Source: Bradyrhizobium sp. NFR13 (lineage in GTDB: Bacteria; Pseudomonadota; Alphaproteobacteria; Rhizobiales; Xanthobacteraceae). From it: DNA of 64,000 nt. Each line of letters starts with the position of its first letter. Within the stretch, counting starts at the first letter, position 1. Location: positions 682,001 to 746,000 of the forward strand of contig NZ_FOTP01000003.1 of NCBI RefSeq assembly GCF_900114605.1. The letters are read 5' to 3'. Position numbers and translations under genes: made by a program. Below, piece after piece: positions 54,803 through 63,432 of this stretch. The notes beneath the pieces are model-generated. The model saw only the letters and a list, made by a program, of their open reading frames with translations, was not told the DNA's origin and did not search any database.

Positions 54803-55369
54803 CTAGTCGAGAGGTATGTGCGCGTCGCTGCCATCCTGCGGCGGCGGACCGATGGTCAGGCGTTCGATGACAAAGAGAAACATCATCGCGCCGGACACCG
54901 GGATCGGCATGTAGGTGATCCCGACAGACAACCAGGGAAATTCATCCACCGAATTGCCCCAGGTGGTCATCACCAGTTTCATGCCCCAGATCACCATGAA
55001 CAGCGCTACGACAGCCATCAGCAACTCGCTAACGAAAGCAGCTGCGATACGCGCGTGAGGCGGCAGCAGGTTGGTACCCACCGTCATGTTCATGTGGATG
55101 CGCTGCCGATAGCAGTTGGCAGCGCCAATAAACGTCACCGCGATGGTCAGCAACACCGCCAGCGGCTCTGGCCATGACGCCGCGCTATTCAGAATGTAAC
55201 GCGTGTATACAGCCCACGGGATGATCGCAGAGATCAGCACGAGCGCGAGACACGAGAACACGGCACCAGTCCAGTACAATGCGTTCATGGTGCGTCGAAA
55301 AGCGGCGGCGGGAGCACTGATGGTCTCCGCCCGTTCGGTCATCATTGTTTTGGAGACGGCTTCGGACAT
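54803..55369 (-). CDS. dctQ: TRAP transporter small permease (DctQ)
   Basis: 188 residues with four membrane helices, the DctQ family form. ATG 55369 (MSEAVSKTMM) is the likely start; internal ATGs at 55345 and 55342 are possible. The longer frame begins inside the hairpin repeat at 55400-55425 and is probably not coding. It lies between DctP and DctM. Confidence 0.88.
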   Translation of the reverse strand: MSEAVSKTMMTERAETISAPAAAFRRTMNALYWTGAVFSCLALVLISAIIPWAVYTRYILNSAASWPEPLAVLLTIAVTFIGAANCYRQRIHMNMTVGTNLLPPHARIAAAFVSELLMAVVALFMVIWGMKLVMTTWGNSVDEFPWLSVGITYMPIPVSGAMMFLFVIERLTIGPPPQDGSDAHIPLD

Positions 55370-55399
55370 TGGACCTCTGGGAACGCAAATCTCTCGGCC

Positions 55400-55425
55400 G
55401 TCGTCCCCGCCTTCGCGGGGACGAC
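55400..55425. repeat. Hairpin half of the GATGAC-type intergenic repeat
   Basis: A perfect hairpin (GTCGTCCCCGC-CTTC-GCGGGGACGAC) with the same CCCCGC-CTTC-GCGGGG core as the repeat at 255-286. It lies in the gap between the DctP and DctQ genes. Confidence 0.65.
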
Positions 55426-55455
55426 ACGTTGGAAATCCGACGAGCAAATCCGCTG

Positions 55456-56460
55456 CTAGCTCACCGCAGCGATACGCTTGGTCATCTCGGCGTATTTTGC
55501 GCCGTACTTATCCCAGACCGGCTTTACCGCATCGCGGAACGGCTGCTTGTCGATGGACGTGACAATGTCGGTGCCGACTTCCTTCATCTTGTCGAGCGCG
55601 GTCTTCTCCGCCTCGTACCAGAGCACGCGCTGTTCGAGCTGTGCTTCGCGGCCGAATTTCTTCAGCAGCGCCTGATCCTCCGGCGTGAGCTTCGCCCATG
55701 ACGCCTTCGAGAACACCAGCAATTCCGGAATGATCAGATGCTCGGTCATCGAGAAATACTTGGCGACCTGGAAATGGTTCTGCGCCACGAAGGATGGCAG
55801 GTTGTTCTCGGCCCCATCGACGACGCCGGTCTGCATGGCGCTGAACACCTGATCGAAGCCCATGGCGACCCCGTTGCCACCGAGTGCATTCATGGTGTCG
55901 ATAAACAGGGGATTACCGATCATGCGTATCTTGAGACCCTTGAGATCGGCCAGGCTCTTGATCGGACGTTTGCTGTTATAGATATTGCGCGAGCCGGCAT
56001 TCATCCAGCCGAGCGCGACCAGGCCGGTTTTTTCGTTGACCGTGATCTTGTTCAGAAGTTCAGCGCCGATCTCGCCATCGAGGACCGCTTCCATGTGCTT
56101 GGAATCGCGAAACACGAACGGCATATTGAAGACATTCACGTCATCGACTACCGGACCGACTGCGCCGACTGAGATACGGGCGATCTGCAATGCGCCGACC
56201 TGGGCCTGTTCGATGGCTTCCTTCTCGCCGCCAAGCTGCATCGACGGAAACATCTGGATGGTGAGCCGGCCATTGGTGGCCGCATCCAGCTTCTTGCCCA
56301 TGCGCACCACGGATTCGACCGTGGGGTAGCCGAGCGGATGAACGTCGGAGGCCTTCAGAACCATCTTGGTTTGCGCCTGCGCGGGCGTAAGCCGCCCGAG
56401 ACCGGTCGCTCCGACGGCAAGCGCGGCCAGGCCGCCTTTGACGACATCTCTTCTCTTCAT
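55456..56460 (-). CDS. dctP: TRAP transporter substrate-binding protein (DctP)
   Basis: A periplasmic receptor of 334 residues. The signal sequence starts MKRRDVVKGG with twin arginine, so Tat export is possible. The DctP fold is recognised from AALAVGATGLG...ASDVHPLGYPT, the conserved central helix NPLFIDTMNALGGNGVAMGFDQVFSAMQTGVVDGAENN, and a carboxylate-binding arginine in the LKIRMIGNP segment. The substrate is a carboxylic acid, otherwise unknown. It is the first gene of the TRAP operon, with the shared 14-base site about 147 bases upstream. Confidence 0.92.
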   Translation of the reverse strand: MKRRDVVKGGLAALAVGATGLGRLTPAQAQTKMVLKASDVHPLGYPTVESVVRMGKKLDAATNGRLTIQMFPSMQLGGEKEAIEQAQVGALQIARISVGAVGPVVDDVNVFNMPFVFRDSKHMEAVLDGEIGAELLNKITVNEKTGLVALGWMNAGSRNIYNSKRPIKSLADLKGLKIRMIGNPLFIDTMNALGGNGVAMGFDQVFSAMQTGVVDGAENNLPSFVAQNHFQVAKYFSMTEHLIIPELLVFSKASWAKLTPEDQALLKKFGREAQLEQRVLWYEAEKTALDKMKEVGTDIVTSIDKQPFRDAVKPVWDKYGAKYAEMTKRIAAVS

Positions 56461-56810
56461 GGACGAAATCCTCCCTGTGAATTTCCCGATGCGGCGCTTT
56501 GGCCGTTATTCTGGTTCGCCCCTTTGTGGGGTCGATCTTGTCGTCGCAACTCTAGGAGCGCACCGGCCCGCCGTCCATCGGCTTGTATCGGTAGCGCATC
56601 CACAAAGTTGTACGATGACCCGACATCTAGCACCGACACCGGGGGGTCGGCAAGCGCGTGCTCCAGCGACCGCGCAGAACTAAAGTTCAACCCGAGGTGC
56701 GGCACGAAGAGAACGGCAGATCGGACGTCGCTCCTGCACAGGTGTTTGGTATCCGCTGATCGAGCGGAATCGGTGTAGAATACAGACATCTGTCACGATA
56801 GGAGCCATCC
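56461..56810. other. Intergenic region upstream of the TRAP operon and the hydrolase-OsmC gene
   Basis: 350 bases with no gene. It holds the 14-base site at 56607-56620 and, at its right end, the AGGAG ribosome-binding site of the next gene. The divergent promoters of dctP and the fusion gene must lie here. I see no other clear signal. Confidence 0.6.
56607..56620. promoter_or_regulatory. Candidate FadR-family operator of the TRAP operon
   Basis: GTTGTACGATGACC, identical to the sequence over the FadR-type gene's start codon. It lies about 147 bases before the dctP ATG and 190 bases before the hydrolase-OsmC gene, so it could act on either divergent promoter. Confidence 0.55.
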
Positions 56811-58034
56811 GTGCCAACCGAACGCTTTCAATTCCCCGGCGCGGCCGGCCATATGCTGGCGGCGGCGCTCGACCTGCCTGATGGCGATGTCCATGCCTAT
56901 GCGCTGTTCGCGCATTGCTTCACCTGCGGCAAGGATGTGCTGGCGGCGCGGCGTATCTCCGCGGGGCTGACGCTCAAGGGCATCGCCGTGCTGCGCTTCG
57001 ACTTCACTGGCCTCGGTTCCAGCGAGGGCGACTTCGCCAACAGCACATTCTCGTCGAATGTCGCAGACCTCGTGAAGGCTGCCGACCATCTGCGCGAGAT
57101 TCGCCAGGCGCCCACAATCCTGATCGGCCACAGCCTCGGCGGCGCAGCGATCCTCGCCGCCGCTGAGCAGGTGCCGGAAGCCAAGGCCGTTGTCACCATC
57201 GCGGCCCCCTCCGATCCCGCCCATGTCACCGACATGTTTGCCGAACATGTCGACGCTATCCGCGAAAAGGGTGAGGTCGAGGTCAAGCTCGCCGGTCGGC
57301 CATTCAGCATCAGGCGCGAATTCCTCGACGATATCGCCGAGCACAATCTGATGGCCAAGGTGACGAGGCTGCACAAGGCGCTGCTGATCATGCATGCGCC
57401 CACCGACGACACAGTAGGTATCGACAATGCGACGAAGATTTTCGTCGCGGCCAAACATCCAAAGAGCTTCGTCTCGCTGGCCGGCGCCGACCATCTGCTC
57501 ACGCAAAAGCATGACGCGATCTATGTCGCCGATGTCATCGCCGCCTGGGCCGGGCGCTATCTCGATGCGGTTGCCGTCACGCCCGTAGCGAACTTGCCCG
57601 AAGAGCCGCGCAAGGTGGTGGTGAGCGAGACGCGCGCCAGCAAATTCCAGCAGGTCATCAATGTCGGCCCGCATCAGATGCTCGCCGACGAGCCGATCGC
57701 CGCCGGCGGCGAGGACACCGGGCCCGGTCCGTATGATCTGCTGCTCAGCGCGCTCGGCGCCTGCACCGCCATGACCATGCGGCTCTATGCGGATCGCAAG
57801 GCGCTGCCGATGGACCACGTCACGGTGACGCTGAACCACAAGAAGATCTACGCCAAAGACTGCGAGGAATGCGAAACCAAGGACGGCATGCTCGACCAGA
57901 TCGAGCGCGTCATCACGATTGACGGCAAGCTCGACGCCGGGCAGCGCACGAAGCTCATGGAGATCGCTGACAAGTGCCCGGTACACCGGACACTAACGTC
58001 GGAGATACGGATCGTGACTAAGGCGGCGGAGTAA
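56811..58034 (+). CDS. Alpha/beta hydrolase-OsmC fusion protein
   Basis: 407 residues in two parts. The first 255 or so are an alpha/beta hydrolase: nucleophile serine in LIGHSLGGAAIL, aspartate in MHAPTDDTVG, and histidine in AGADHLL. The rest is an OsmC/Ohr-like domain with cysteines in GACTAMTMRLYADRK and KCPVHRTLTSEIRI. An additional CEECE pair lies between them. The two-domain arrangement is a known family; its substrate is unknown, perhaps a lipid hydroperoxide ester. It starts at GTG 56811, with AGGAG 6 bases upstream. Confidence 0.92.
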   Translation: MPTERFQFPGAAGHMLAAALDLPDGDVHAYALFAHCFTCGKDVLAARRISAGLTLKGIAVLRFDFTGLGSSEGDFANSTFSSNVADLVKAADHLREIRQAPTILIGHSLGGAAILAAAEQVPEAKAVVTIAAPSDPAHVTDMFAEHVDAIREKGEVEVKLAGRPFSIRREFLDDIAEHNLMAKVTRLHKALLIMHAPTDDTVGIDNATKIFVAAKHPKSFVSLAGADHLLTQKHDAIYVADVIAAWAGRYLDAVAVTPVANLPEEPRKVVVSETRASKFQQVINVGPHQMLADEPIAAGGEDTGPGPYDLLLSALGACTAMTMRLYADRKALPMDHVTVTLNHKKIYAKDCEECETKDGMLDQIERVITIDGKLDAGQRTKLMEIADKCPVHRTLTSEIRIVTKAAE

Positions 58035-58050
58035 TCCGCGAACCTCTCCA

Positions 58051-58162
58051 CGTCATTGCAAGGAGCCCTTGCGACGAAGCAATCCAGTCTTTGCTTGCAG
58101 CCTTCTGGATTGCTTCGCCCAAACGAATTGGCCTTGCCAATTCGTCAGAGCTCGCAATGACG
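58051..58162. repeat. Palindromic intergenic repeat (CGTCATTGC...GCAATGACG)
   Basis: Terminal inverted repeats CGTCATTGC / GCAATGACG enclose GACGAAGCAATCCAG / CTGGATTGCTTCG arms and a third stem AAACGAATTGGC / GCCAATTCGT-like. This layout is a common intergenic element type in Bradyrhizobiaceae. It sits between convergent genes and could terminate or protect both transcripts. Confidence 0.7.
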
Positions 58163-58182
58163 GCGGAAAGTGGGGGCGTGCC

Positions 58183-58953
58183 CTACCTGTTAGGGTCCGG
58201 ATAGACCAGGCTGCGCCAGCCGGAGCGATCGAACGGCGCCCACGCGCCTTCCTTTTGCGCGAGACGCTCGGCCACTGCATAGACAACCGCAGGGTGATGG
58301 CCCATGCCGCAATGGCTGCTCTCGACTTCGATGCTTTCCGACATCGCCGATGACTTCTCCATACAGCCCTGCCAGGCACAGACGCCGTCGGTGCGGCTGT
58401 AGATCGCGGTGGTGGGGACCGGCGGCGTATCGGCAAGCGAACCACCGAAATCGTCGTCGGTGTCATCGGCGCGTTTGCCGCTGGCGAATTCATAGACACG
58501 CCAGGCATTGGTGGATTTCGGATGGCCGGCAAACGGGCTCCCGAGCGTGATCACCGAACGGACGCGGTCCGGCATCATCTTGGCGAGCTGGCGTGCATAG
58601 AGGCCGCCGAGGCTCCAGCCGACCAGACTCACCTTGCGGCCGTGAGTCTCGTTCATCTCTTTCAGCAATTCGACCATGCTGCCCTGCACGCCATCGCGCA
58701 GGCCGAGATTGCGGCCCTGCTTCCAGCCGCTGACGGCATAGCCGCGGCCCTTGAGAAACGTGCGGAGCGGACCTGTCGAAACATCCGAGGCTACGAGACC
58801 CGGCAGTACCAGTACCGGATGACCATCGCCGCGCGGCGCGAGATTCAACAGCGGCAGCGCGCCGAGAAAGGCGCCGAATTCGTGGATCGCACGGCCTTCA
58901 AGAAACATCAGGGTTTTGGATGGGGGACGTTGCGCCTGGGCCGTAGCCGACAT
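58183..58953 (-). CDS. Alpha/beta hydrolase (esterase/lipase-like)
   Basis: 256 residues with the lipase-type nucleophile elbow LVGWSLGGLYARQLA and ITLGSPFAGH following. The catalytic histidine is in SSHCGMGHHPAV near the C terminus, and the acid is probably the aspartate in YSRTDGVCAW. No signal peptide is seen. It may act on an esterified lipid or polyester. It is a single gene, convergent with the fusion gene. Confidence 0.88.
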   Translation of the reverse strand: MSATAQAQRPPSKTLMFLEGRAIHEFGAFLGALPLLNLAPRGDGHPVLVLPGLVASDVSTGPLRTFLKGRGYAVSGWKQGRNLGLRDGVQGSMVELLKEMNETHGRKVSLVGWSLGGLYARQLAKMMPDRVRSVITLGSPFAGHPKSTNAWRVYEFASGKRADDTDDDFGGSLADTPPVPTTAIYSRTDGVCAWQGCMEKSSAMSESIEVESSHCGMGHHPAVVYAVAERLAQKEGAWAPFDRSGWRSLVYPDPNR

Positions 58954-59127
58954 CTGGTTTCCTCTCGCCGGCGCATTGGCCGGTCATATCGATTGATTTG
59001 AAAGCAGCCTCACAGGGAGGGAATCACGCCACGCACCGAAGTATCAATTCACTGAAGCTAAGGTCGGGTTTGCTGCAGTTCAAGCGCACCCCGATACCCG
59101 CCTCGCTTCCGCAATGCGGAACTGCTC

Positions 59128-60414
59128 TCACAGCAGTCGCAACAAAACTTCGATCGTGTAAAGCGCCAGCCCGGCGAGCCCGCCGATCAGCGAACCGTTG
59201 AAGCGGATATATTGCAGATCGCGGCCTATATTGACTTCGATGACACCGATCAGCTGCTGCATGTCCCAGCCCTTCACCTGATCGGCGATAAAGCTCGACA
59301 CGCCACTTTTCTGATCGGCGATGAACGTGCGCAGCACCACGACGATGCCCTGATTGATCTCGCCGCGCATCTCGGCGTCGGCGCGCAGCGCTGCGCCGGC
59401 CTCGACGAACACATTGGCGAGATGATGTGCCAGTACATTGCTTTCACCTGACGCACTGCGCTCGATGAAGCTGCGCGCATTGTTCCAGAGATTACGCCCG
59501 AGTTCGGCAAGCTCGGGCCGCGCCAGCAGATCACGCTTCAACCCATCGATGCGGCCGGTGAAGCCGGGCTCGGTCTCCAGCCGATCGACGAAGGACAGCA
59601 GCATGCGATCGAACTCGCCGCGGAATGGATGTGCGGGATTCTTGCGTACGTCGTCGAAGAAGGTCGTGGCAGACGCGACGATGCGCTTTAGCAGGAACGC
59701 ATCGGCGCGATAGAGTTTGAGCAATGTCGGCAGCTCGTCGCGAATCTTGTTCTTGATGACGGCCAGCGTGTCCGGCTCGGTTAGCGCGCCATGCATGGCC
59801 CCGAGCAGATTGTCGAGCAGGCCCTGATGGCGACCATCCCTGATGAAGCCGCGCATGGTGCCGGCAGCGATGGGCGCGAGATCAACCGACTGCAGCTGCG
59901 TCATCACACGCCGAATAATGAACGTTTTGAGACCAGACGTTTCCGTCGCAGACATCGCCTCCGGTAACAGCCGCAGCAAGAAACGCGCGAGGTCCGCGCT
60001 ACGCTTTTTATCGCTCAGCCAGTCTGCGACGAAACTAGCAAAATCAACCTCACGTAATTTTGCCTCAACCGGCCCGGCTTCGAGGAAATGCACCTCGATG
60101 AATTCACCCAGTTTGTCGGCGATGCGATTTTGATTCGCCTGGATGATCGCGGTGTGCGGAATCGGCAGACCCAGCGGCCGACGGAACAGCGCGACAACGG
60201 CGTACCAGTCCGCCAATCCGCCAATGGTCGCGGCTTCTGCAAAGGCCGCAACGAATCCGAACACGGGATGAATCGGCAGCAGGATTTTTGCCGTTATGAA
60301 CACCACCAGACAGCTCGCCAGCACCAGCGCCGCGATCGCCTTGACGCGGCGCAGCTCTGCTGCACGCGCAGCGTCGCCGGGACTCGCGAAAGACGAAAAA
60401 CTGTTTGCGTCCAT
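59128..60414 (-). CDS. DUF445 family membrane protein
   Basis: About 428 residues. The N-terminal pair of membrane helices (IAALVLASCLVVFITAKILLP, GFVAAFAEAATIGGLADWYAVVALFR) carries the DUF445 signature GGLADWYAVVALFRRPLGLPIPHTAIIQ. A long cytoplasmic helical region follows, and a final helix closes the protein (LIGGLAGLALYTIEVLLRLL). Function is unknown; family members are widespread. The ATG at 60414 is preferred over the longer frame. Confidence 0.9.
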   Translation of the reverse strand: MDANSFSSFASPGDAARAAELRRVKAIAALVLASCLVVFITAKILLPIHPVFGFVAAFAEAATIGGLADWYAVVALFRRPLGLPIPHTAIIQANQNRIADKLGEFIEVHFLEAGPVEAKLREVDFASFVADWLSDKKRSADLARFLLRLLPEAMSATETSGLKTFIIRRVMTQLQSVDLAPIAAGTMRGFIRDGRHQGLLDNLLGAMHGALTEPDTLAVIKNKIRDELPTLLKLYRADAFLLKRIVASATTFFDDVRKNPAHPFRGEFDRMLLSFVDRLETEPGFTGRIDGLKRDLLARPELAELGRNLWNNARSFIERSASGESNVLAHHLANVFVEAGAALRADAEMRGEINQGIVVVLRTFIADQKSGVSSFIADQVKGWDMQQLIGVIEVNIGRDLQYIRFNGSLIGGLAGLALYTIEVLLRLL

Positions 60415-60600
60415 AGGCTTCCTTGACCGGTCAGGATGGCCGGTTCCCGCTGTTAACATAATGTCGGACAATGTGAGTCGCTGTTGTTAACCTTTCCTAA
60501 AGATGTCGCTCGCGGAACCTGCTCCGCGTGGTAAATCTCGATTCGAACTTGCGAGGCGCGCTTCGCTTTGATGCGCGCCGAAGACCGTTTTGGGAATTTC

Positions 60601-60867
60601 ATGAGCGAATCATTGTCGTACCGCCCCGCCCGCGATCCGCTACCGGATCAGGAACAGAAGCAGGCAGCGCTGAGCTATCTCAACGAAGCCTGGGCGGAAG
60701 CACGGCACGACGGCGTCGATGGCGATTGCCTCGCGCAGGCCAGCCTGTTCGCAGCCTTTGCCGAGCTCGTCGGCACCTATGGCGAAGACGCCGTGGCGAA
60801 GTTCGTCGAGGGTCTTCCGGGCCGCGTGCGCAATGGCGAGTTCTCGCTGACACTGGCACGGCAGTAA
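60601..60867 (+). CDS. Small soluble protein of unknown function
   Basis: 88 residues, helical, with ALSYLNEAWAEARHDGVDGDCLAQASLFAAFAELVGTYGEDAVAKFVEGLPGRV. It looks well constrained and I recall similar proteins in Bradyrhizobium genomes. The in-frame ATG at 60568 would add 11 residues. Divergent from the DUF445 gene. Confidence 0.7.
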   Translation: MSESLSYRPARDPLPDQEQKQAALSYLNEAWAEARHDGVDGDCLAQASLFAAFAELVGTYGEDAVAKFVEGLPGRVRNGEFSLTLARQ

Positions 60868-60911
60868 CGGCTAAGCACCAGTTATCCTCAGGCGTCTTCA
60901 ACAGACTCAAA

Positions 60912-61012
60912 TGTCATCGCCCGGCTTGACCGGGCGACCCAGTAGACACTGGCTTCACAGCTTCACACTCCGATGGCGTTTACTGGATCACCCGCTTCCG
61001 CGGGTGATGACA
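60912..61012. repeat. Bipartite palindromic intergenic repeat (TGTCATC...GATGACA)
   Basis: TGTCATCGCCCGGCTTGACCG forms a first stem (GCCCGG / CCGGGC) followed by CCAGTA. After about 40 bases, TACTGGATCACCCGC forms the second stem (CACCCGC-TTCC-GCGGGTG) and ends GATGACA. The CCAGTA/TACTGG and TGTCATC/GATGACA pairs make the whole element a large inverted repeat, matching the one at 35675-35794. Confidence 0.7.
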
Positions 61013-61048
61013 GCGGAGAGTTGAGCGATACGGCAATGCCGCACGCCA

Positions 61049-62383
61049 TCACGCCCTCAGCGTTTCCAGGAATTTCACCGTCTCGCCCTGCGACGGCGTG
61101 ACCAGTTCGCCCTGCCACATCACGCGGCGGCCACGCACGAAGGTGCCGACCGGCCAGCCAGTGACTTTCACGCCGTCATAGGGGGTCCAGCCGGCCTTCG
61201 AGGCCACCCAGTCATTGGTGATGGTCTCGGTGCGCTTGAGATCCACGATGGTGAAGTCGGCATCATAGCCCGCGGCGATGCGGCCCTTCATGGCGATGTT
61301 GTAGAGCCGCGCTGGACCCGCGCTCGACAGGTCGACAAAGCGCTGCAGCGACAGACGGCCGGCATTGACGTGATCCAGCATGATCGGCACCAGCGTCTGC
61401 ACGCCGGTCATTCCCGAAGGCGATGCCGGATAGACTTTCTTCTTTTCCTCGATCGTGTGCGGCGCGTGGTCGGAGCCGAGCACGTCGATGATGCCCTGGT
61501 GGATGCCGTTCCAGATGCCGTCGCGATGGCTGGCATCTCGCACCGGCGGGTTCATCTGCGCCAATGTGCCGAGGCGCTCATAGCATTCCGGCGCCGCCAT
61601 GGTCAGATGATGCGGCGTCGCTTCGCAGGAAGCGACGTCCTTGTGGTCGCGCAGATATTCGATCTCTTCTTTCGTTGAAATATGCAGCACATGGATGCGC
61701 TTGCCGGTCTCGCGCGCAAGGTTGACCAGCCGCTGCGTCGCCATCAGCGCCGCAGTCTCGTCGCGCCACACCGGGTGGGAACGGGTGTCGCCTTCGATGC
61801 GCAGGTTCTTGCGTTCATTGAGGCGATATTCGTCCTCGGCATGGAATGCGGCGCGGCGCTTGATGACCTGGAAGATGCGACGGAGGCTGTCGTCGTCCTC
61901 GACCAGCAATGCACCGGTGGATGAACCAATGAACACCTTCACGCCAGCGCAGCCGGGCGCACGTTCCAGCTCCGGCAGGTCCTGCACGTTCTCGCGGGTG
62001 CCGCCAATGAAGAAGGCATAGTCGCAATGCATGCGGTGATGGCCGCGCTTCACCTTGTCGGTGAAGGTCGCCTCGTCGATGGTCAGCGGATTCGTATTCG
62101 GCATTTCGAACACGCCGGTAACGCCGCCCATCACGGCGCTGCGTGATCCGGTCTCCAGATCTTCCTTCTGCTCGAGGCCCGGCTCGCGAAAGTGCACCTG
62201 GGTGTCGATCACGCCCGGCAGGATGTGCAGCCCCTTGCAGTCGATCACCTCGGCGGCCGAAGCCGTGCCGAGCGATCCGATGGCGGCGATTCGGCCATTG
62301 GATATGCCGATATCGCGCAGGCCCTCACCGTCCTGATTGACGACGGTGCCGTTCTTCAAAATCGTATCGAATGTCTGGGTCAT
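61049..62383 (-). CDS. Dihydroorotase-like amidohydrolase with altered metal motif
   Basis: 444 residues of the cyclic amidohydrolase family. Landmarks are PGVIDTQVHFREPG (57-69), GVKVFIGSSTGALLVED with K149, H181 in AFHAEDE, H231/H234 in HVLHIST, and D305 in VLGSDHAPHT, with a C-terminal TPYDGVKVTGWPVGTFVRG. The first metal histidine of the HxH motif is Gln (Q62), whereas classic dihydroorotases have DxHVHLREPG. I recall the same change in a subgroup still annotated as dihydroorotase, so the enzyme may be active on a related cyclic amide. It is a single gene, divergent from ygfZ. Confidence 0.83.
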   Translation of the reverse strand: MTQTFDTILKNGTVVNQDGEGLRDIGISNGRIAAIGSLGTASAAEVIDCKGLHILPGVIDTQVHFREPGLEQKEDLETGSRSAVMGGVTGVFEMPNTNPLTIDEATFTDKVKRGHHRMHCDYAFFIGGTRENVQDLPELERAPGCAGVKVFIGSSTGALLVEDDDSLRRIFQVIKRRAAFHAEDEYRLNERKNLRIEGDTRSHPVWRDETAALMATQRLVNLARETGKRIHVLHISTKEEIEYLRDHKDVASCEATPHHLTMAAPECYERLGTLAQMNPPVRDASHRDGIWNGIHQGIIDVLGSDHAPHTIEEKKKVYPASPSGMTGVQTLVPIMLDHVNAGRLSLQRFVDLSSAGPARLYNIAMKGRIAAGYDADFTIVDLKRTETITNDWVASKAGWTPYDGVKVTGWPVGTFVRGRRVMWQGELVTPSQGETVKFLETLRA

Positions 62384-62534
62384 CTGGTCTCGTCACAGCC
62401 TGTGGATGCCGCGCAGGATGAGCGCGGGTCTTGTTGTTGGCATCTTAGCGGCTTAACTTTGGCTGTCATATCCACCAGCCGCGATTCACCCTCGTTTCCC
62501 GGCTCGTTTCCTGGATTTTTTCGAGATTTTCCCA

Positions 62535-63419
62535 ATGAAAGCAGCGTTCCTCCCCGATCGGGGTGTGGTGAAGATCGCCGGCGACGACGCCCGCGGTTTC
62601 CTCAACAACCTTGTGACCTCCGAGATCGAGGTGGTGGCGCCGGGCACAGCACGGTTCGGCGCGCTGCTGACGCCGCAAGGCAAGATTATCGCCGACTTTC
62701 TCGTCACCGAAGCGCCAAGCGGCCATGGCGGCGGCCTGCTGATCGACTGCGCGCGCGAACTGGCCCAACCTCTGGCCACCAAGCTCGGCTTCTACAAACT
62801 GCGCGCCAAGGTGACGGTGGAAAATCTCTCCGATTCGCTCGGCGTACTCGCGGTGTGGGACGGCGAGCCCGGGATGAAGCCGGATCTGACCTTCGCGGAC
62901 CCACGCGATGCCGCGCTCGGCTATCGTATCCTCGTGCCGGCGGATCTTGCCGCGAAGACGGCGGCGCTGGTAGGGGCCGAACTGGTCGATCCATCAGCCT
63001 ATGAGGCGCATCGCATCAGCCTCGGCGTGCCACGTGGGGGTGCGGACTTTACCTATGGCGATGCGTTCCCGCACGAAGCCAATATGGACAAGCTCTCCGG
63101 CGTCGATTTCGACAAGGGCTGCTACATCGGCCAGGAGGTCGTCTCCCGCATGCAGCATCGCGGCACCGCACGCACACGCATTGTCGGCGTCACGCTGGAT
63201 GGCGCGGCGCCCGCCGCCGGCACCGAGATCCGCGCTGCGGACAAGCCGATCGGCACCATGGGCTCGTCCGCCGACGGCCGCGGCCTCGCCATGATCCGCA
63301 CCGACCGCGCCAGTGATGCGCTCGACGCCAATGCAGCTTTCCTGGCTGGCGATATCGCCATTCATCTCGCCGACGCCGCTGCGGTGCGCGCACTGGCCAC
63401 GAAGAAGACCTCTACATGA
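62535..63419 (+). CDS. ygfZ: Folate-binding protein YgfZ (tRNA-modifying GTPase-partner family)
   Basis: 294 residues. The signature [17 protein letters not shown] holds the conserved cysteine (about C196). It is related to the T-protein of glycine cleavage and takes part in iron-sulfur cluster enzyme maintenance with folate. It ends 13 bases before the tag gene. Confidence 0.95.
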   Translation: MKAAFLPDRGVVKIAGDDARGFLNNLVTSEIEVVAPGTARFGALLTPQGKIIADFLVTEAPSGHGGGLLIDCARELAQPLATKLGFYKLRAKVTVENLSDSLGVLAVWDGEPGMKPDLTFADPRDAALGYRILVPADLAAKTAALVGAELVDPSAYEAHRISLGVPRGGADFTYGDAFPHEANMDKLSGVDFDKGCYIGQEVVSRMQHRGTARTRIVGVTLDGAAPAAGTEIRAADKPIGTMGSSADGRGLAMIRTDRASDALDANAAFLAGDIAIHLADAAAVRALATKKTST

Positions 63420-63432
63420 AAAAGATTGACGC

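Noticed and set aside
56793-57986. 397-residue minus-strand open frame opposite the hydrolase-OsmC fusion
   Set aside because: Shadow frame; the plus strand carries catalytic motifs of both domains and a good ribosome-binding site.
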